54,750 nt of DNA from Planctomycetota bacterium (GCA_024230295.1 JAAERN010000152.1:1-54750); one strand, 5' to 3'; positions 17,956 to 26,139 are shown, numbered from the stretch's first letter. Made by a program: numbers and translations. The notes: generated from the letters alone by a model not told the origin.

Positions 17956-18993
17956 TCAACTGCTGCCAACGACGCACCAGACCATCACACTGACCCAGCC
18001 GATGAGGATCAGGCCGCCCCACAGGCGTGAAAGTGTGTGATGCCCGACGACCGGGTGCGTGGCTGTTCTTGGAATCGGTCTACGGAGATAGATCACACCG
18101 ACTGCCAGTGTTGAGAATGCCATGGCGGAAAGTGAGCTCCACCCAACGTCATGGGGGAGTGGAACGGGCCGCACGAGCGACGTGATGGCCAGCACGCTCA
18201 GGATGTTGAAGAGGTTTGATCCAATAACCGTACCGAGCGCAAGATCAGACTGCTTTCGCCTCGCTGCGAGGATCGCGGCGAAGCTTTCAGGAAGACTCGT
18301 TGCGATAGCTACGACCGTCAGTCCAATGATGGCTTCGCTCAGTCCGAAGTGTCTTGCGATGTTGACGGCGCCGACCTCGGAGAGTTTGGCACCGAAAATG
18401 AGCATTCCGAGTCCAAGCAGAATGAGCCCGGCGGTCGTGATTCCGCGTAAATCGGACGACACCGCGATTTCGGGTGTGTCATCGTTGCTTCCTCTGGCGA
18501 AGCGATGCAATATCACAATTGCTATTGGAAGTCCGCAGAGAAGCAAAATCCCGTCAACCCTTGTGATCTCATCGCTGAGACTGATCATGATCAGTGACGC
18601 AAGTTCGGCCAGAATCAGTAACGGAAAGTAGACTCGGCGGACGCTGCGATGGGCAATCACGGGGTGTACCAGGCAGGCAATGGCCAACACAAGTCCGATA
18701 TTCGCGATATTGGACCCGATCACATTGCCGAAGGCAAGATTGGCACCTGCCTCTCCTGAAGCAGCCGCCACGACATTCAGTGCTAACTCCGGGGCGCTGG
18801 TGCCAAATGCGATTACGGTTAGCCCGATGACGAGCTGGGATACGCCCAGCCGCGTTGCCATGGCTGCGGCGGACTCCACAAGAAAGTGTGCACCTACCAA
18901 AAGGAGTGCAAGACCACCCCCTAGCAACGCGATGGATAAAAGCATCGAGAAGGGATTGGAGGACTGAGAGAATGCTTCCAGAAGTGCGAGCAT
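17956..18993 (-). CDS. Calcium/sodium antiporter (CaCA family, YrbG-like)
   Basis: Inner-membrane cation exchanger of the CaCA family. The two inverted alpha repeats are clear. The first reads VIAFGTSAPELALNV with GNVIGSNIANIGLV; the second reads TVVAIATSLPESFAAI with GTVIGSNLFNILSV. The conserved Glu of each repeat (APEL and LPES) and the GSN motifs coordinate Ca2+ or Na+. The protein has 345 residues and about ten membrane helices, in line with E. coli YrbG (325). An internal ATG at 18942 (MLLSIALLGGG) fits the family start better and would remove 17 residues. The gene diverges from the ECF sigma factor next to it. Confidence 0.88.
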   Translation of the reverse strand: MLALLEAFSQSSNPFSMLLSIALLGGGLALLLVGAHFLVESAAAMATRLGVSQLVIGLTVIAFGTSAPELALNVVAAASGEAGANLAFGNVIGSNIANIGLVLAIACLVHPVIAHRSVRRVYFPLLILAELASLIMISLSDEITRVDGILLLCGLPIAIVILHRFARGSNDDTPEIAVSSDLRGITTAGLILLGLGMLIFGAKLSEVGAVNIARHFGLSEAIIGLTVVAIATSLPESFAAILAARRKQSDLALGTVIGSNLFNILSVLAITSLVRPVPLPHDVGWSSLSAMAFSTLAVGVIYLRRPIPRTATHPVVGHHTLSRLWGGLILIGWVSVMVWCVVGSS

Positions 18994-19028
18994 CAGTACG
19001 GCCGATTGTAGGTGGATGCCCCGACCCC

Positions 19029-19658
19029 GTGCGATCGGGGCCTCGATCGTATGCTGTCACCCGAGAGGAGCGACGTCTGGATTCTCAGGATGCCAAGTTG
19101 CTGATCGAGCGTGCCGCCGCTGGCGACGATGTCGCGTGGCGAGAGTTGGTGGATGCATTTGCACCACGAGTCCACGCCCTTCTGGTGGCCAACTGCGGCG
19201 ACCACGATTTGGCCGAAGAGATCACCCAGTCCAGTTTCTGCACCGTGGCGACTAAGGTCGGTACGTACGTGGAACAAGGGAAATTCGAGGCGTGGCTCTT
19301 CAGAATCGCCATGAATCGGCTCCGGGATGAAATGCGGCGGAGAAAGAGGCAGGCGATCCCCGTGTCGGCTGAGGTCCTTCGCCCTGTAGCCCGTACCGGT
19401 CGGGAAGACCGTCCTCGGCATCAGCGGCTTGATTCTGAGACAACACAGGCTCTCTGGGAGGCTGTGGGGGGGCTTGCCGAGGCTGACCAGCAGGTACTTC
19501 ATCTCCGGCACGTGGCAGGCTTGGGGTTCAAAGAGATAGCTGCTCAACTTGAGCAGCCGATAGGAACGGTGCTCGCTCGCCACTTCAGGGCACTCAAACG
19601 ACTTCGGGAGGCTCTGGGGGATGATATTGCAGAGGAATTCGCCCAGAGAGGGCAATAG
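19029..19658 (+). CDS. ECF-type RNA polymerase sigma factor
   Basis: Sigma-70 family ECF factor. Region 2 is readable as ERAAAGDDVAWRELVDAF, then DLAEEITQSSFCTVA and KFEAWLFRIAMNRLRDEMRRRKR. Region 4 is VLHLRHVAGLGFKEIAAQLEQPIGTVLARHFRALKRLRE in outline. The start is unclear. GTG 19029 is the nearest canonical codon; a CTG at 19077 (residues LDSQDAKLL follow) has a good AGGAG site 6 bases before it and begins nearer to the conserved part; an ATG at 18972 is also in frame. The gene is followed 42 bases later by a membrane protein and then by a secreted helical protein, which together look like an envelope-sensing cassette. Confidence 0.85.
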   Translation: MRSGPRSYAVTREERRLDSQDAKLLIERAAAGDDVAWRELVDAFAPRVHALLVANCGDHDLAEEITQSSFCTVATKVGTYVEQGKFEAWLFRIAMNRLRDEMRRRKRQAIPVSAEVLRPVARTGREDRPRHQRLDSETTQALWEAVGGLAEADQQVLHLRHVAGLGFKEIAAQLEQPIGTVLARHFRALKRLREALGDDIAEEFAQRGQ

Positions 19659-19700
19659 AAGCGGCAAGATCCTGCGAGGATCGCCGTTGGAGCCAAGACT

Positions 19701-20252
19701 ATGACTGAATCCCCACATTGGAATGCCCCTGATGATGCGTTTGATCCTCGGTGTGATGACATCGACGCTGCGCTCGACGCTGCGCTCGACCAGTCAGCAC
19801 CCCGAGAATCCCCCGAGGGATTGAGCCAGCGGGTTGCCGATGCCAGTCTTCCGTTTCTGGAGATTGGCCGGGCCGCGAGCCCCGCCCGTGTGGCAGTTCC
19901 GCAGTTTGCGAGGTTGGCCCTTGCTGCTTGTCTCGTGATTGCCGCAGTCGTGGCTTTCTGGATTGTCGGGCGGCAGCCATCTCCGCGGAGTATTGATGAC
20001 CTGCATGTGCGAATCTCGGAGCCCGACGGATTTAGTACGATTTCAGAGCGGAGCCCCTTCGAGCGACTCAGAGGATTACAGATGATCAACGAGCTGGATC
20101 TTGAGTCAGCGGTTGGCGATTTGGAGGGCGTGGTCTGGGCGATTCAGAATGGTGCCGCCTCCCGCATGATCCTTTCACCCGGCGAGACACCGCTGGAAGC
20201 AGTTGAAAATGAACTGGATTTGGTCCGTGTCGTGGCCCGACTTGACGGATGA
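19701..20252 (+). CDS. Single-pass membrane protein, possible anti-sigma factor
   Basis: Unknown protein of 183 residues with one membrane helix at about 69-89 (FARLALAACLVIAAVVAFWIV). The cytosolic N-terminal 65 residues are acidic and contain a DAALDAAL duplication encoded by a 12-base tandem repeat (19764-19787). The C-terminal 95 residues would be periplasmic. No zinc motif is seen. Because it follows an ECF sigma gene and has the right topology, an anti-sigma role is a reasonable guess but not shown by sequence. A GGAG site lies 8 bases before the ATG. It overlaps the next gene as ATGA, so the two products are made together. Confidence 0.62.
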   Translation: MTESPHWNAPDDAFDPRCDDIDAALDAALDQSAPRESPEGLSQRVADASLPFLEIGRAASPARVAVPQFARLALAACLVIAAVVAFWIVGRQPSPRSIDDLHVRISEPDGFSTISERSPFERLRGLQMINELDLESAVGDLEGVVWAIQNGAASRMILSPGETPLEAVENELDLVRVVARLDG

Positions 20253-20848
20253 GCTTCACCATGATGACAACACGCCGGCCTTCGATCGGACTCTGCTGGA
20301 TACTGGCGGCGGTATGCGTCGCATTGACTTTGCACGCCGGGGGCCAACTTCAAGCTGATGGTGAGGCAATGGCCTCACCTCCATCGGTGGATAGTGCGAG
20401 TTTCGTGGACCACTACCTGGAGGTGGCCGAGGAAATCGACCCGGCGCTTGCCGAGCAACTTCGCTCTATGTGCCAATCCGACCCAGTGAGGTTCTCCAAG
20501 GCACTTCGCCAGTTGGGACCAACGCTGAGCGAGCTGGTGCATCTTCGCCAGAGTGATCCACAACTATTCTGGCGAAAGATTCGAGAGCTCCATCTTGAGG
20601 CCACGATCGAAACGCTGGCCGCCAATATTCGGTCGGCTCGCGGCCGTGGCGAGACGGTGAACCCCGCGACGGAGGTTCAACTGCGTGGCTTGGTGGAAGC
20701 TCAACTTGGAGCGAGGCTCAAGTCTCGTCACCAGTATTTGGACAAGATGCGACAAGAACTTGAACGGGCCGAAGCCGAACTCTCCAAGGAGTCGGACAAC
20801 TTCAGCGCGTCCGTAGGTGAACGCGTCAGGTGGCTTCTCACTCGCTGA
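20249..20848 (+). CDS. Secreted helical protein of the ECF cassette
   Basis: Exported protein of 199 residues with no recognised family. A hydrophobic leader at about 12-33 fits a signal peptide or anchor. The rest is mostly charged helix: LAEQLRSMCQSDPVRFSKAL, then a segment rich in Arg, Glu and Gln (near 125-180) with the look of CpxP, Spy or CnrX-type periplasmic sensor helices. It is translationally coupled to the upstream membrane protein by ATGA. The order sigma, membrane protein, periplasmic helical protein resembles the metal- or stress-sensing cnrYXH arrangement, but no His/Met cluster for metal is evident. The sensor role is inference from context. Confidence 0.6.
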   Translation: MSFTMMTTRRPSIGLCWILAAVCVALTLHAGGQLQADGEAMASPPSVDSASFVDHYLEVAEEIDPALAEQLRSMCQSDPVRFSKALRQLGPTLSELVHLRQSDPQLFWRKIRELHLEATIETLAANIRSARGRGETVNPATEVQLRGLVEAQLGARLKSRHQYLDKMRQELERAEAELSKESDNFSASVGERVRWLLTR

Positions 20849-21822
20849 GCCGCTGCCGACTGGCCCGGCTTGGCTTACTATCGGGCATGCCGTTGCAGCG
20901 ACATGCCATGACCATCGACCGCCGACGATCGACTTGGATCGCCGGCGGTTTTCTTGGCTTGGTGGTCCTCCTCGCCATTGTGAGCCTCCCGTGGACGCTC
21001 GGCGCAGCGCACGGAGGATCCGAACGATGGTTTGAAGCGGTTGCTCCTGAGAAGGCACTGCAACCGCCCTCGCTTGATACTCCAGGCTTGTGGCTTGGAA
21101 CAGATCGGCTCGGCCGGAGTGTGACTGCCCGAATACTTCTGGGTGGTGGCATTTCGCTTGTGGTCGGCCTGGCGGCGGCCAGCACATCGCTGATATTGGG
21201 AACCGCGTGGGGGTTGGGAGCAGCACTGTCAGGTGGCCGTATCGATGCCATCATGATGCGGATTGTGGATGTGCTTTACGGTCTTCCGTCAGTGCTGCTT
21301 GTCGTTTTGTTGGCATTTGCGATGGATGGACTTCGCGAGCGGACGTCATTTGCAAGCGGTGGCGGTGCACGCCTGCTGCTTGATCTTGCGACACTCTGGA
21401 TTGCGATTGGTGCCGTGAGCTGGTTGACACTCGCCCGAGTTGTTCGCGGTCAAGTACTGAGCCTTCGGGAGCAACCATTCATCGAGTCGGCCCGATTGGT
21501 AGGAGTACCAACAGGCCGACTCGTTCGAAAGTATTACCTGCCATGGCTCGTAGGTCCGGTCGTTGCTTGCACCGCACTGATCGTCCCGATGGCAATGCTT
21601 TCAGAGGCCTTCCTGAGTTTTCTCGGTATTGGCGTCCAAGAGCCGCTCCCAAGCTGGGGGAACATGGCGGCCGATGCCCTTTCTGAACTCAACCCTGTCC
21701 ACTCACGATGGTGGTTGCTGCTTTGGCCGTGCGCATTGATCGCTGCCACACTTGTTTCATTGACCGTGCTGGGCGAGTCCATTCGTGTCGCGGTTGATCC
21801 GAGACAGCGGGAGGCGGCATGA
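20830..21822 (+). CDS. Oligopeptide-type ABC transporter permease (DppC/OppC-like)
   Basis: Inner-membrane permease of a peptide/nickel-type ABC importer. Features are the OppC-type N-terminal helix (about residues 40-58), the LGTDRLGRSVTARIL motif just before the permease domain, and the EAA-like loop with EAFLSFLGIGVQEPLPSWGNM in overview. At 330 residues it has normal size if translation begins at 20830. That start overlaps the previous gene by 19 bases; in-frame ATGs at 20887 and 20908 are alternatives. The ATP-binding gene follows with an ATGA overlap. The second permease (OppB), the binding protein (OppA) and OppF are not in the window, so the transporter is incomplete here. Confidence 0.87.
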   Translation: MASHSLSRCRLARLGLLSGMPLQRHAMTIDRRRSTWIAGGFLGLVVLLAIVSLPWTLGAAHGGSERWFEAVAPEKALQPPSLDTPGLWLGTDRLGRSVTARILLGGGISLVVGLAAASTSLILGTAWGLGAALSGGRIDAIMMRIVDVLYGLPSVLLVVLLAFAMDGLRERTSFASGGGARLLLDLATLWIAIGAVSWLTLARVVRGQVLSLREQPFIESARLVGVPTGRLVRKYYLPWLVGPVVACTALIVPMAMLSEAFLSFLGIGVQEPLPSWGNMAADALSELNPVHSRWWLLLWPCALIAATLVSLTVLGESIRVAVDPRQREAA

Positions 21823-22622
21823 CTTCCGCCGTTCTAGAAGTGGTGGATCTGGAGATCCGGTTGCGGGCTGGCCCCGTACTTGTTGAGAAGTTATCGCTGA
21901 GCATCAGTGCAGGTTCGATGACGGCGCTTGTTGGCGAGTCGGGGAGCGGCAAGACGCTCTCCGCAATGGCGATTATGGGATTGCTTCCACCCGGCATCAA
22001 TCGGTCAGGCGGTTCCATTCATGTCTGCGGCGACGACGTCAGCAATGGGCTTGGAGCATTTCTTGGTCGCGATGTCACCATGGTCTTTCAGGAGCCCATG
22101 ACGTCGCTGGACCCTGTAATGCGGATAGATCGCCAACTTCTCGAAGCCCGGCGACGGCGAGTGAGATGCCGGGGGCGGCGGGGGCGCGCCTGGTGCGTGG
22201 GTGCACTGAGTGAAGTTGGAATCGATGACGCCGAACGAGTTGCAGCCGCGTTTCCGCATGAGTTGAGCGGAGGCATGCGGCAGCGAGTGCTCATCGCAAT
22301 GGGACTTGCCCCAGAGCCAAGGTTGATTCTGGCTGACGAACCAACGACTGCGCTGGACGCAATCAACCGTCGCGATGCTTTGGAACTCTTGGCCTCGGCG
22401 ACCAGGAAGGGGGCGGGTGTGTTGCTCATTACCCACGATCTCGGTTCAGTACGTGGCTGGGCGGATCACATCGTCGTCATGCGAGGTGGCCGCTGCTGCG
22501 AGCAGGGCCCGACCCTGCAGGTGCTGGAGAATCCCAAGCATCCGTATACCAAGGGGTTATTGGAGTGCGTGCCGCAGCGGGGGCACAGGGGTCCGTTGCC
22601 CGAACTTCCCGCTGGAGGTTGA
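21819..22622 (+). CDS. Oligopeptide-type ABC transporter ATP-binding protein (DppD/OppD-like), short C-terminus
   Basis: ATPase subunit coupled to the OppC-like permease. The Walker A loop GESGSGKT, the Q-loop MVFQEPMTSLDP, the signature LSGGMRQR and the Walker B strand LILADEPTTALD are intact, followed by the H-loop LLITHDL. The protein ends soon after NPKHPYTKGLLECVP, where OppD and DppD normally continue for 50-60 residues with a Cys-rich oligopeptide-transporter C-terminal domain. Length is 267 against about 320. In the same frame the sequence after the stop stays open for some 40 codons but shows no Cys cluster, so an ancient truncation rather than a sequencing error seems likely. Confidence 0.85.
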   Translation: MTSAVLEVVDLEIRLRAGPVLVEKLSLSISAGSMTALVGESGSGKTLSAMAIMGLLPPGINRSGGSIHVCGDDVSNGLGAFLGRDVTMVFQEPMTSLDPVMRIDRQLLEARRRRVRCRGRRGRAWCVGALSEVGIDDAERVAAAFPHELSGGMRQRVLIAMGLAPEPRLILADEPTTALDAINRRDALELLASATRKGAGVLLITHDLGSVRGWADHIVVMRGGRCCEQGPTLQVLENPKHPYTKGLLECVPQRGHRGPLPELPAGG

Positions 22623-22955
22623 ATCCGCTCTTGGCAATTTCTTGGGGGCATCTTCCTTTCTGATGAAGCCCCTGCTCAGGCAAAGATTGCGACCGTCCTG
22701 AAGGCATCAAATCCGCCGCTACGGCATCGTGAGGGCTGATGGAGTGGCATCTGGGGATGTTCACCGAGCCATAGATACGCCCATGTGCTTACGCCCGGCC
22801 GGAGCTCCAAGAGATCTTCTCTGTTGGAGATGTTTGAAAAACAGTCGAACCAAGAAACGGCTTTCGGACGTACGTCTTGTCGGGGTGTCTCCCTTGCTCA
22901 AGCTCAGCGCTTGCCCCAAAGGAGCACCATAGATGCCACCTGCAGGAAACCTCAC
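22623..22955 (+). other. Non-coding gap with an inverted-repeat-like segment
   Basis: About 330 bases between the ABC ATPase and the next gene, with no supported coding region. A segment near 22880-22925 contains the interlocked motif CTTGCTCAAGCTCAGCGCTTG. Its reverse translation looks like the Leu-Ser-Leu-Ser-Lys-Gly reading often given by dispersed palindromic repeats in other bacteria. Only one copy is seen here, so its repeat nature is untested. A promoter for the downstream gene probably also lies in this gap. Confidence 0.35.
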
Positions 22956-23705
22956 ATGCCGAAGACCGCAGCCACGACCCCTCCTCGTCACCCAGCTTCA
23001 AGCAATGGTCCGATCGAAGCGATTCGATCTGCAGCAGCGCTTGGAAGATGGCACGTCCCCGCGTTAGCTGGCAGCGAATCTTCCTTGCCATATATCGCGT
23101 TGGAGGGCGACGAGCCTGTCGCGCTGCTCTTCACAACCCGCCGAAAATCCAATCGTGCAATCAATGGTTGGATTGGCGAGGTCGCTGATGTTTCCATTCA
23201 GAGTGTTCCCCTCGATCGAAGTGCGGCGCTCAAGATGCTCGAACGTCTGCACTCTCGCGGTCTGCAGTGGGTTCGGATTGACCACGGTCCGCAGAGTATT
23301 CGGCTCCCCATAGAGCCCTTGATCGGTGCGATGCAGCAAGCCTGGGAGCAGCGAGCATCGCTTGATCCAGCGCAGTCGGCATGGGCATGGCTTGCCAGGC
23401 AAGACGAAGTGCTCATGCTCCGCGACCCCTCTGCTACGAGCCTGCCCTTTGTCGAAATCTTGAACGAAGCACCTTCGATACGTCTGTTTGTCAGTCGCCG
23501 TCGTGCGATGGCCCGAGCAGTGCGCTTGTCACTCCATGGTGACACCCAGCCCGACCAGACTATGTCGTTGACTGGAGCCTCTACCATTGAGTGTCTGAGG
23601 CGTTTGGCGCATCTCGGCGTCGATCAAGTGATCATCGAGCAGCCAGGTGGTGTCAAGCGTCTCTCGCTCTCGGCTCTTCTGGATCATGCTCGGAGGGCGG
23701 CGTAG
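22956..23705 (+). CDS. Uncharacterised protein of 249 residues
   Basis: No family recognised. The ATG at 22956 has an AGGA site 8 bases upstream and is preferred over a longer frame from 22785, whose first 57 codons look non-coding. The protein is soluble, without a signal peptide or membrane helix. It holds repeated patterns of the kind LFTTRRKSNRAINGWIGEVADV and IRLFVSRRRAMARAVRLSL, and its ends resemble each other (short beta strands with Arg pairs), which may mean two related halves. It stands alone on the plus strand, with its own probable terminator downstream and the opposite-strand cluster converging on it. Function unknown. Confidence 0.65.
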   Translation: MPKTAATTPPRHPASSNGPIEAIRSAAALGRWHVPALAGSESSLPYIALEGDEPVALLFTTRRKSNRAINGWIGEVADVSIQSVPLDRSAALKMLERLHSRGLQWVRIDHGPQSIRLPIEPLIGAMQQAWEQRASLDPAQSAWAWLARQDEVLMLRDPSATSLPFVEILNEAPSIRLFVSRRRAMARAVRLSLHGDTQPDQTMSLTGASTIECLRRLAHLGVDQVIIEQPGGVKRLSLSALLDHARRAA

Positions 23706-23734
23706 GAAACACCTAGAAAGTCACCAAGAAACAT

Positions 23735-23779
23735 CGACGGCCTGATTCAACGGCATCTCTTGCCAGGATCAGGCCGTTG
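23735..23779 (+). terminator. Hairpin terminator between converging genes
   Basis: A 10-base-pair stem (ACGGCCTGAT with ATCAGGCCGT, extended by a G-T and a C-G pair) around a 21-base loop, followed by TTGTTG. It lies about 30 bases past the stop of the 22956 gene and in front of the converging gene at 23832, so it may serve both strands. Confidence 0.5.
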
Positions 23780-23831
23780 TTGCCTATAGATGACTGGTGC
23801 TAGCGTGGAGGCCAACTCGGTTCAAGAGTGA

Positions 23832-24176
23832 CTACACATTCTCCGATGGAATCTCGGCCACTTCACCGGCAAGCTTCTTGTCGATATATCGCTGAATCCA
23901 ACGGTCGAACGACTTTCCAGCAGCCATATCCCGGCCCGAGAACCGAACGCTCGCGATTGTCGAGATTGCGATTTCCCTACGGTCTGATCCATCGGCGAGC
24001 TCAAGCCAAATCGAATTGGCCGTTTGATTGAAGGCATAACCAACCTGCGTGGTGCCATCCAATGAGACGACTGTTACATCCCCCCGATAGGACAACATCC
24101 AAGCGAGCGTCTGCTCGCGGGTGGCTGCGCTGAATTGAATGTCCAGGCCTTCAGAGGGACCGCTCGGGGAACTCAT
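23832..24176 (-). CDS. Uncharacterised small protein
   Basis: Soluble protein of 114 residues without a recognised domain. It is predicted to be mainly beta strand: WMLSYRGDVTVVSLDGTTQVGYAF followed in outline by SIWLELADGSDRREIAIS and a short helical end rich in Lys and Glu. The pattern of two antiparallel strand pairs suggests a small barrel such as an Sm-like or PilZ-like fold, but I see no binding motif. The gene is coupled to its upstream neighbour by an ATGA overlap and closes the minus-strand cluster that also contains a response regulator and a lipid A acyltransferase. Function unknown. Confidence 0.6.
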   Translation of the reverse strand: MSSPSGPSEGLDIQFSAATREQTLAWMLSYRGDVTVVSLDGTTQVGYAFNQTANSIWLELADGSDRREIAISTIASVRFSGRDMAAGKSFDRWIQRYIDKKLAGEVAEIPSENV

Positions 24177-24625
24177 TCCGGCTCTATCCCGATCCCGGTT
24201 TCCAAATCAACCAGTCGCCACTTGCACTTTCGGCCAAGTCGCATGATTGCTAGACCGGCGATCTCCTCTTCAGTGATGGTCAAGAGGATTTGGGTGAGAG
24301 GATCTTGGTCTGGGTTCAGTTCTAATCGGAATCCCGGGCCCCACAAAATGTCATCGCCGGCTTTCTCCGGCGCAGTGTTGAGTGTGGCAAGTTGCTTTTC
24401 AACATCGCGCCGATGGCCAAGTCCTCCTGCGGGTGGCGCAGATTCTCGGGGCACAATGGCGTATTGCTGTGGCACGGTAACTCCAATTCCTAACTGAGTC
24501 TGCATGGTAGCAGTCTTGTGCTGGCTGGCCACCTCTCGGAAGACTCCGGGGGTGAGAGTCAGTGCACCCGTGCGACCACCGCCACGAGGCCTACGAGAGA
24601 CCCTCTTCCGGCTGCGACTCCGCAT
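24173..24625 (-). CDS. Uncharacterised basic protein
   Basis: Protein of 150 residues without a known family. The N-terminal 20 residues are highly basic (SRSRKRVSRRPRGGGR), the middle is Gly/Pro-rich, and a C-terminal part with LTQILLTITEEEIAGLAIMRLG and WRLVDLETG looks like a folded helix-strand unit. A start at the ATG 24505 (MQTQLGIGV) would remove the basic part, but the longer form begins only 10 bases after the response regulator gene and fits the tight spacing. It overlaps the next gene as ATGA. The link with the response regulator suggests an output or partner role, which is inference. Confidence 0.55.
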   Translation of the reverse strand: MRSRSRKRVSRRPRGGGRTGALTLTPGVFREVASQHKTATMQTQLGIGVTVPQQYAIVPRESAPPAGGLGHRRDVEKQLATLNTAPEKAGDDILWGPGFRLELNPDQDPLTQILLTITEEEIAGLAIMRLGRKCKWRLVDLETGIGIEPE

Positions 24626-24634
24626 AGCGTGCGA

Positions 24635-25054
24635 TTACACATCCTTGGCGGAGTTTGAGTTCCCACCGCGGGTGCACGAACGCCCCGCCAGACGTTGAAT
24701 GGCTGCGATGAGTGTCTCGAGTGGTACGGGCTTTGTGAGATATTCATGAACGCCAAGTGTTCGGGCATACCGTTCGTGCCGCCGACCCTCATTGGCCGTC
24801 ACCATGACGACAATCGGCGGTGTTGACGTTTCTCGCAGTTCCTCCAACACAAGGAATCCAGACCGCTTCGGTAGCATCATGTCCAGAACGATGATCGGTG
24901 GTTCGTGGCTTCTCCACAACGCAATGGCTTCATTGCCATCGGCAGCCTGAATGACATCGGCACCTTCACTTCGAAGAGCAATCGCTATACCCGCGCGAAT
25001 GTCCTCGTCGTCATCTACGACCAGAATGCTGAGATCTTCAAGTCGGCTCGTCAC
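24635..25054 (-). CDS. Single-domain response regulator (CheY-like)
   Basis: Receiver-domain protein with no DNA-binding or enzymatic output domain. The acidic pocket ILVVDDDEDI, the phospho-acceptor Asp in IIVLDMMLPKRSGF, the Thr switch in VVMVTAN and the Lys in YLTKPV are all present, so it should be phosphorylated by a histidine kinase encoded elsewhere. About 139 residues from the GTG at 25054. An ATG at 25132 would add a non-conserved N-terminus and overlap the upstream acyltransferase gene by 47 bases. The stretch after the receiver domain (SCTRGGNSNSAKDV) is short and unstructured. It probably acts through protein-protein contact, possibly with its downstream neighbours. Confidence 0.87.
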   Translation of the reverse strand: MTSRLEDLSILVVDDDEDIRAGIAIALRSEGADVIQAADGNEAIALWRSHEPPIIVLDMMLPKRSGFLVLEELRETSTPPIVVMVTANEGRRHERYARTLGVHEYLTKPVPLETLIAAIQRLAGRSCTRGGNSNSAKDV

Positions 25055-25085
25055 ACCGTGAGTATCGCGGAGGAAGCAGCGGGAG

Positions 25086-26123
25086 TCAAAGCCTCGTTGG
25101 GTTTCCAGTTGCCTCTTCATTCGACCGCTCAATGACGGCGCCGGACTCGTCGGGCGAGAGCCAAGGAAGAGAGCGAATGCGATCTTGCAGTCGGCGCGGC
25201 ATGGTCTTTCCTTCCCGCACGTGCTTCGGCCGGCTCTTCCATCGCCGGTGGATCCAGAGATACTGTTCAGGTCGTTGTCGAACCAGCTGCTCCAGGCCCT
25301 GTGTATATCTCGCAGTCACGTAATAGAGCGGATCTTCCTGGTCCTTCCAGTCGCTCGGGTGAATGATGTCTCCAAGGACAATCTCATAGTCCAGATCGAG
25401 TGTGCGCCTTCGAGCCATGGCAACCACGATCGGTATCTCATACTGCATAGCAAGGAGTCCGATCGACTTGTAAGCGGATGCCAGGCGGCCGAAGAACGGC
25501 ACGAAGAGTCCATGATCGCCTGCATTCTGATCCGCAATGAAGCCCAGCCGACCACCGCCTTCCAGAATGGCCTGCATGCGAGGCGCGGCCCCCCATTTCG
25601 TAAGGACTTTGAGCCCCCACGCCTCCCGGATACCAAGCAGCCAGCGGTTCAGATACGGATTGTCTAGTGGCCTTGCAAGTGCGTGCATTGGGTATCCCGC
25701 CACGGAGAGCCCGTATCCGAGCAGTTCCCAATTGCCGAGGTGGCCGGTGAGCATCAGGAGTGGCTCCCCCGATGTCAGCAGGGGAATGACGTCGCGTGCG
25801 GGTTCAACATCTAGATGGCGGGTCCAAGTCGACGGCTTGATACACCGGCCCATAAGAACGGAATCTACCGCGGCAACCTGAAACAGATGTCCGATGGATG
25901 CTTTGGCGATCTGCCTCTTGGCCTTGGAGCCAATGTCGGGAAAGCAGGCCTCCAGATTGTTCTCAGCCCGATGCAAGTGGCGCCGAACCAGACCGGCATA
26001 GCAATTGCCGAGGTGGCCGAATGTTTCCAGATTACGCCTGGGAGGAAAGCACTGGATCAATGAGGAAAGTACCCGCGCTGGCAGGTACTCGGCCATGTTT
26101 CTGAGCGGCGTTCGCCGGGGCAT
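25086..26123 (-). CDS. Lipid A biosynthesis acyltransferase (LpxL/HtrB family)
   Basis: Membrane-associated acyltransferase that adds a secondary acyl chain to a lipid A precursor or a similar lipid. The catalytic H-x4-E motif is present as GHLGNWELLGYG. The substrate region GFIADQNAGDHGLFVPFFGR matches the DQ-x-G block of the family, and YLWIHRRWKSRP is the typical C-terminal signature. Length 345 residues from the ATG at 26123; the frame extends to a TTG at 26171, which would overlap the preceding gene. It lies 16 bases after that gene. With the lpxI-type gene further right, it supports a lipid A-containing outer membrane. Confidence 0.9.
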   Translation of the reverse strand: MPRRTPLRNMAEYLPARVLSSLIQCFPPRRNLETFGHLGNCYAGLVRRHLHRAENNLEACFPDIGSKAKRQIAKASIGHLFQVAAVDSVLMGRCIKPSTWTRHLDVEPARDVIPLLTSGEPLLMLTGHLGNWELLGYGLSVAGYPMHALARPLDNPYLNRWLLGIREAWGLKVLTKWGAAPRMQAILEGGGRLGFIADQNAGDHGLFVPFFGRLASAYKSIGLLAMQYEIPIVVAMARRRTLDLDYEIVLGDIIHPSDWKDQEDPLYYVTARYTQGLEQLVRQRPEQYLWIHRRWKSRPKHVREGKTMPRRLQDRIRSLPWLSPDESGAVIERSNEEATGNPTRL

Positions 26124-26139
26124 GAGGTGCTGCGGGGAC

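Noticed and set aside
22623-22745. In-frame continuation of about 40 codons after the OppD-like stop codon
   Set aside because: It does not contain the Cys cluster or other residues of the missing C-terminal domain, so read-through or a recent stop mutation is not supported.
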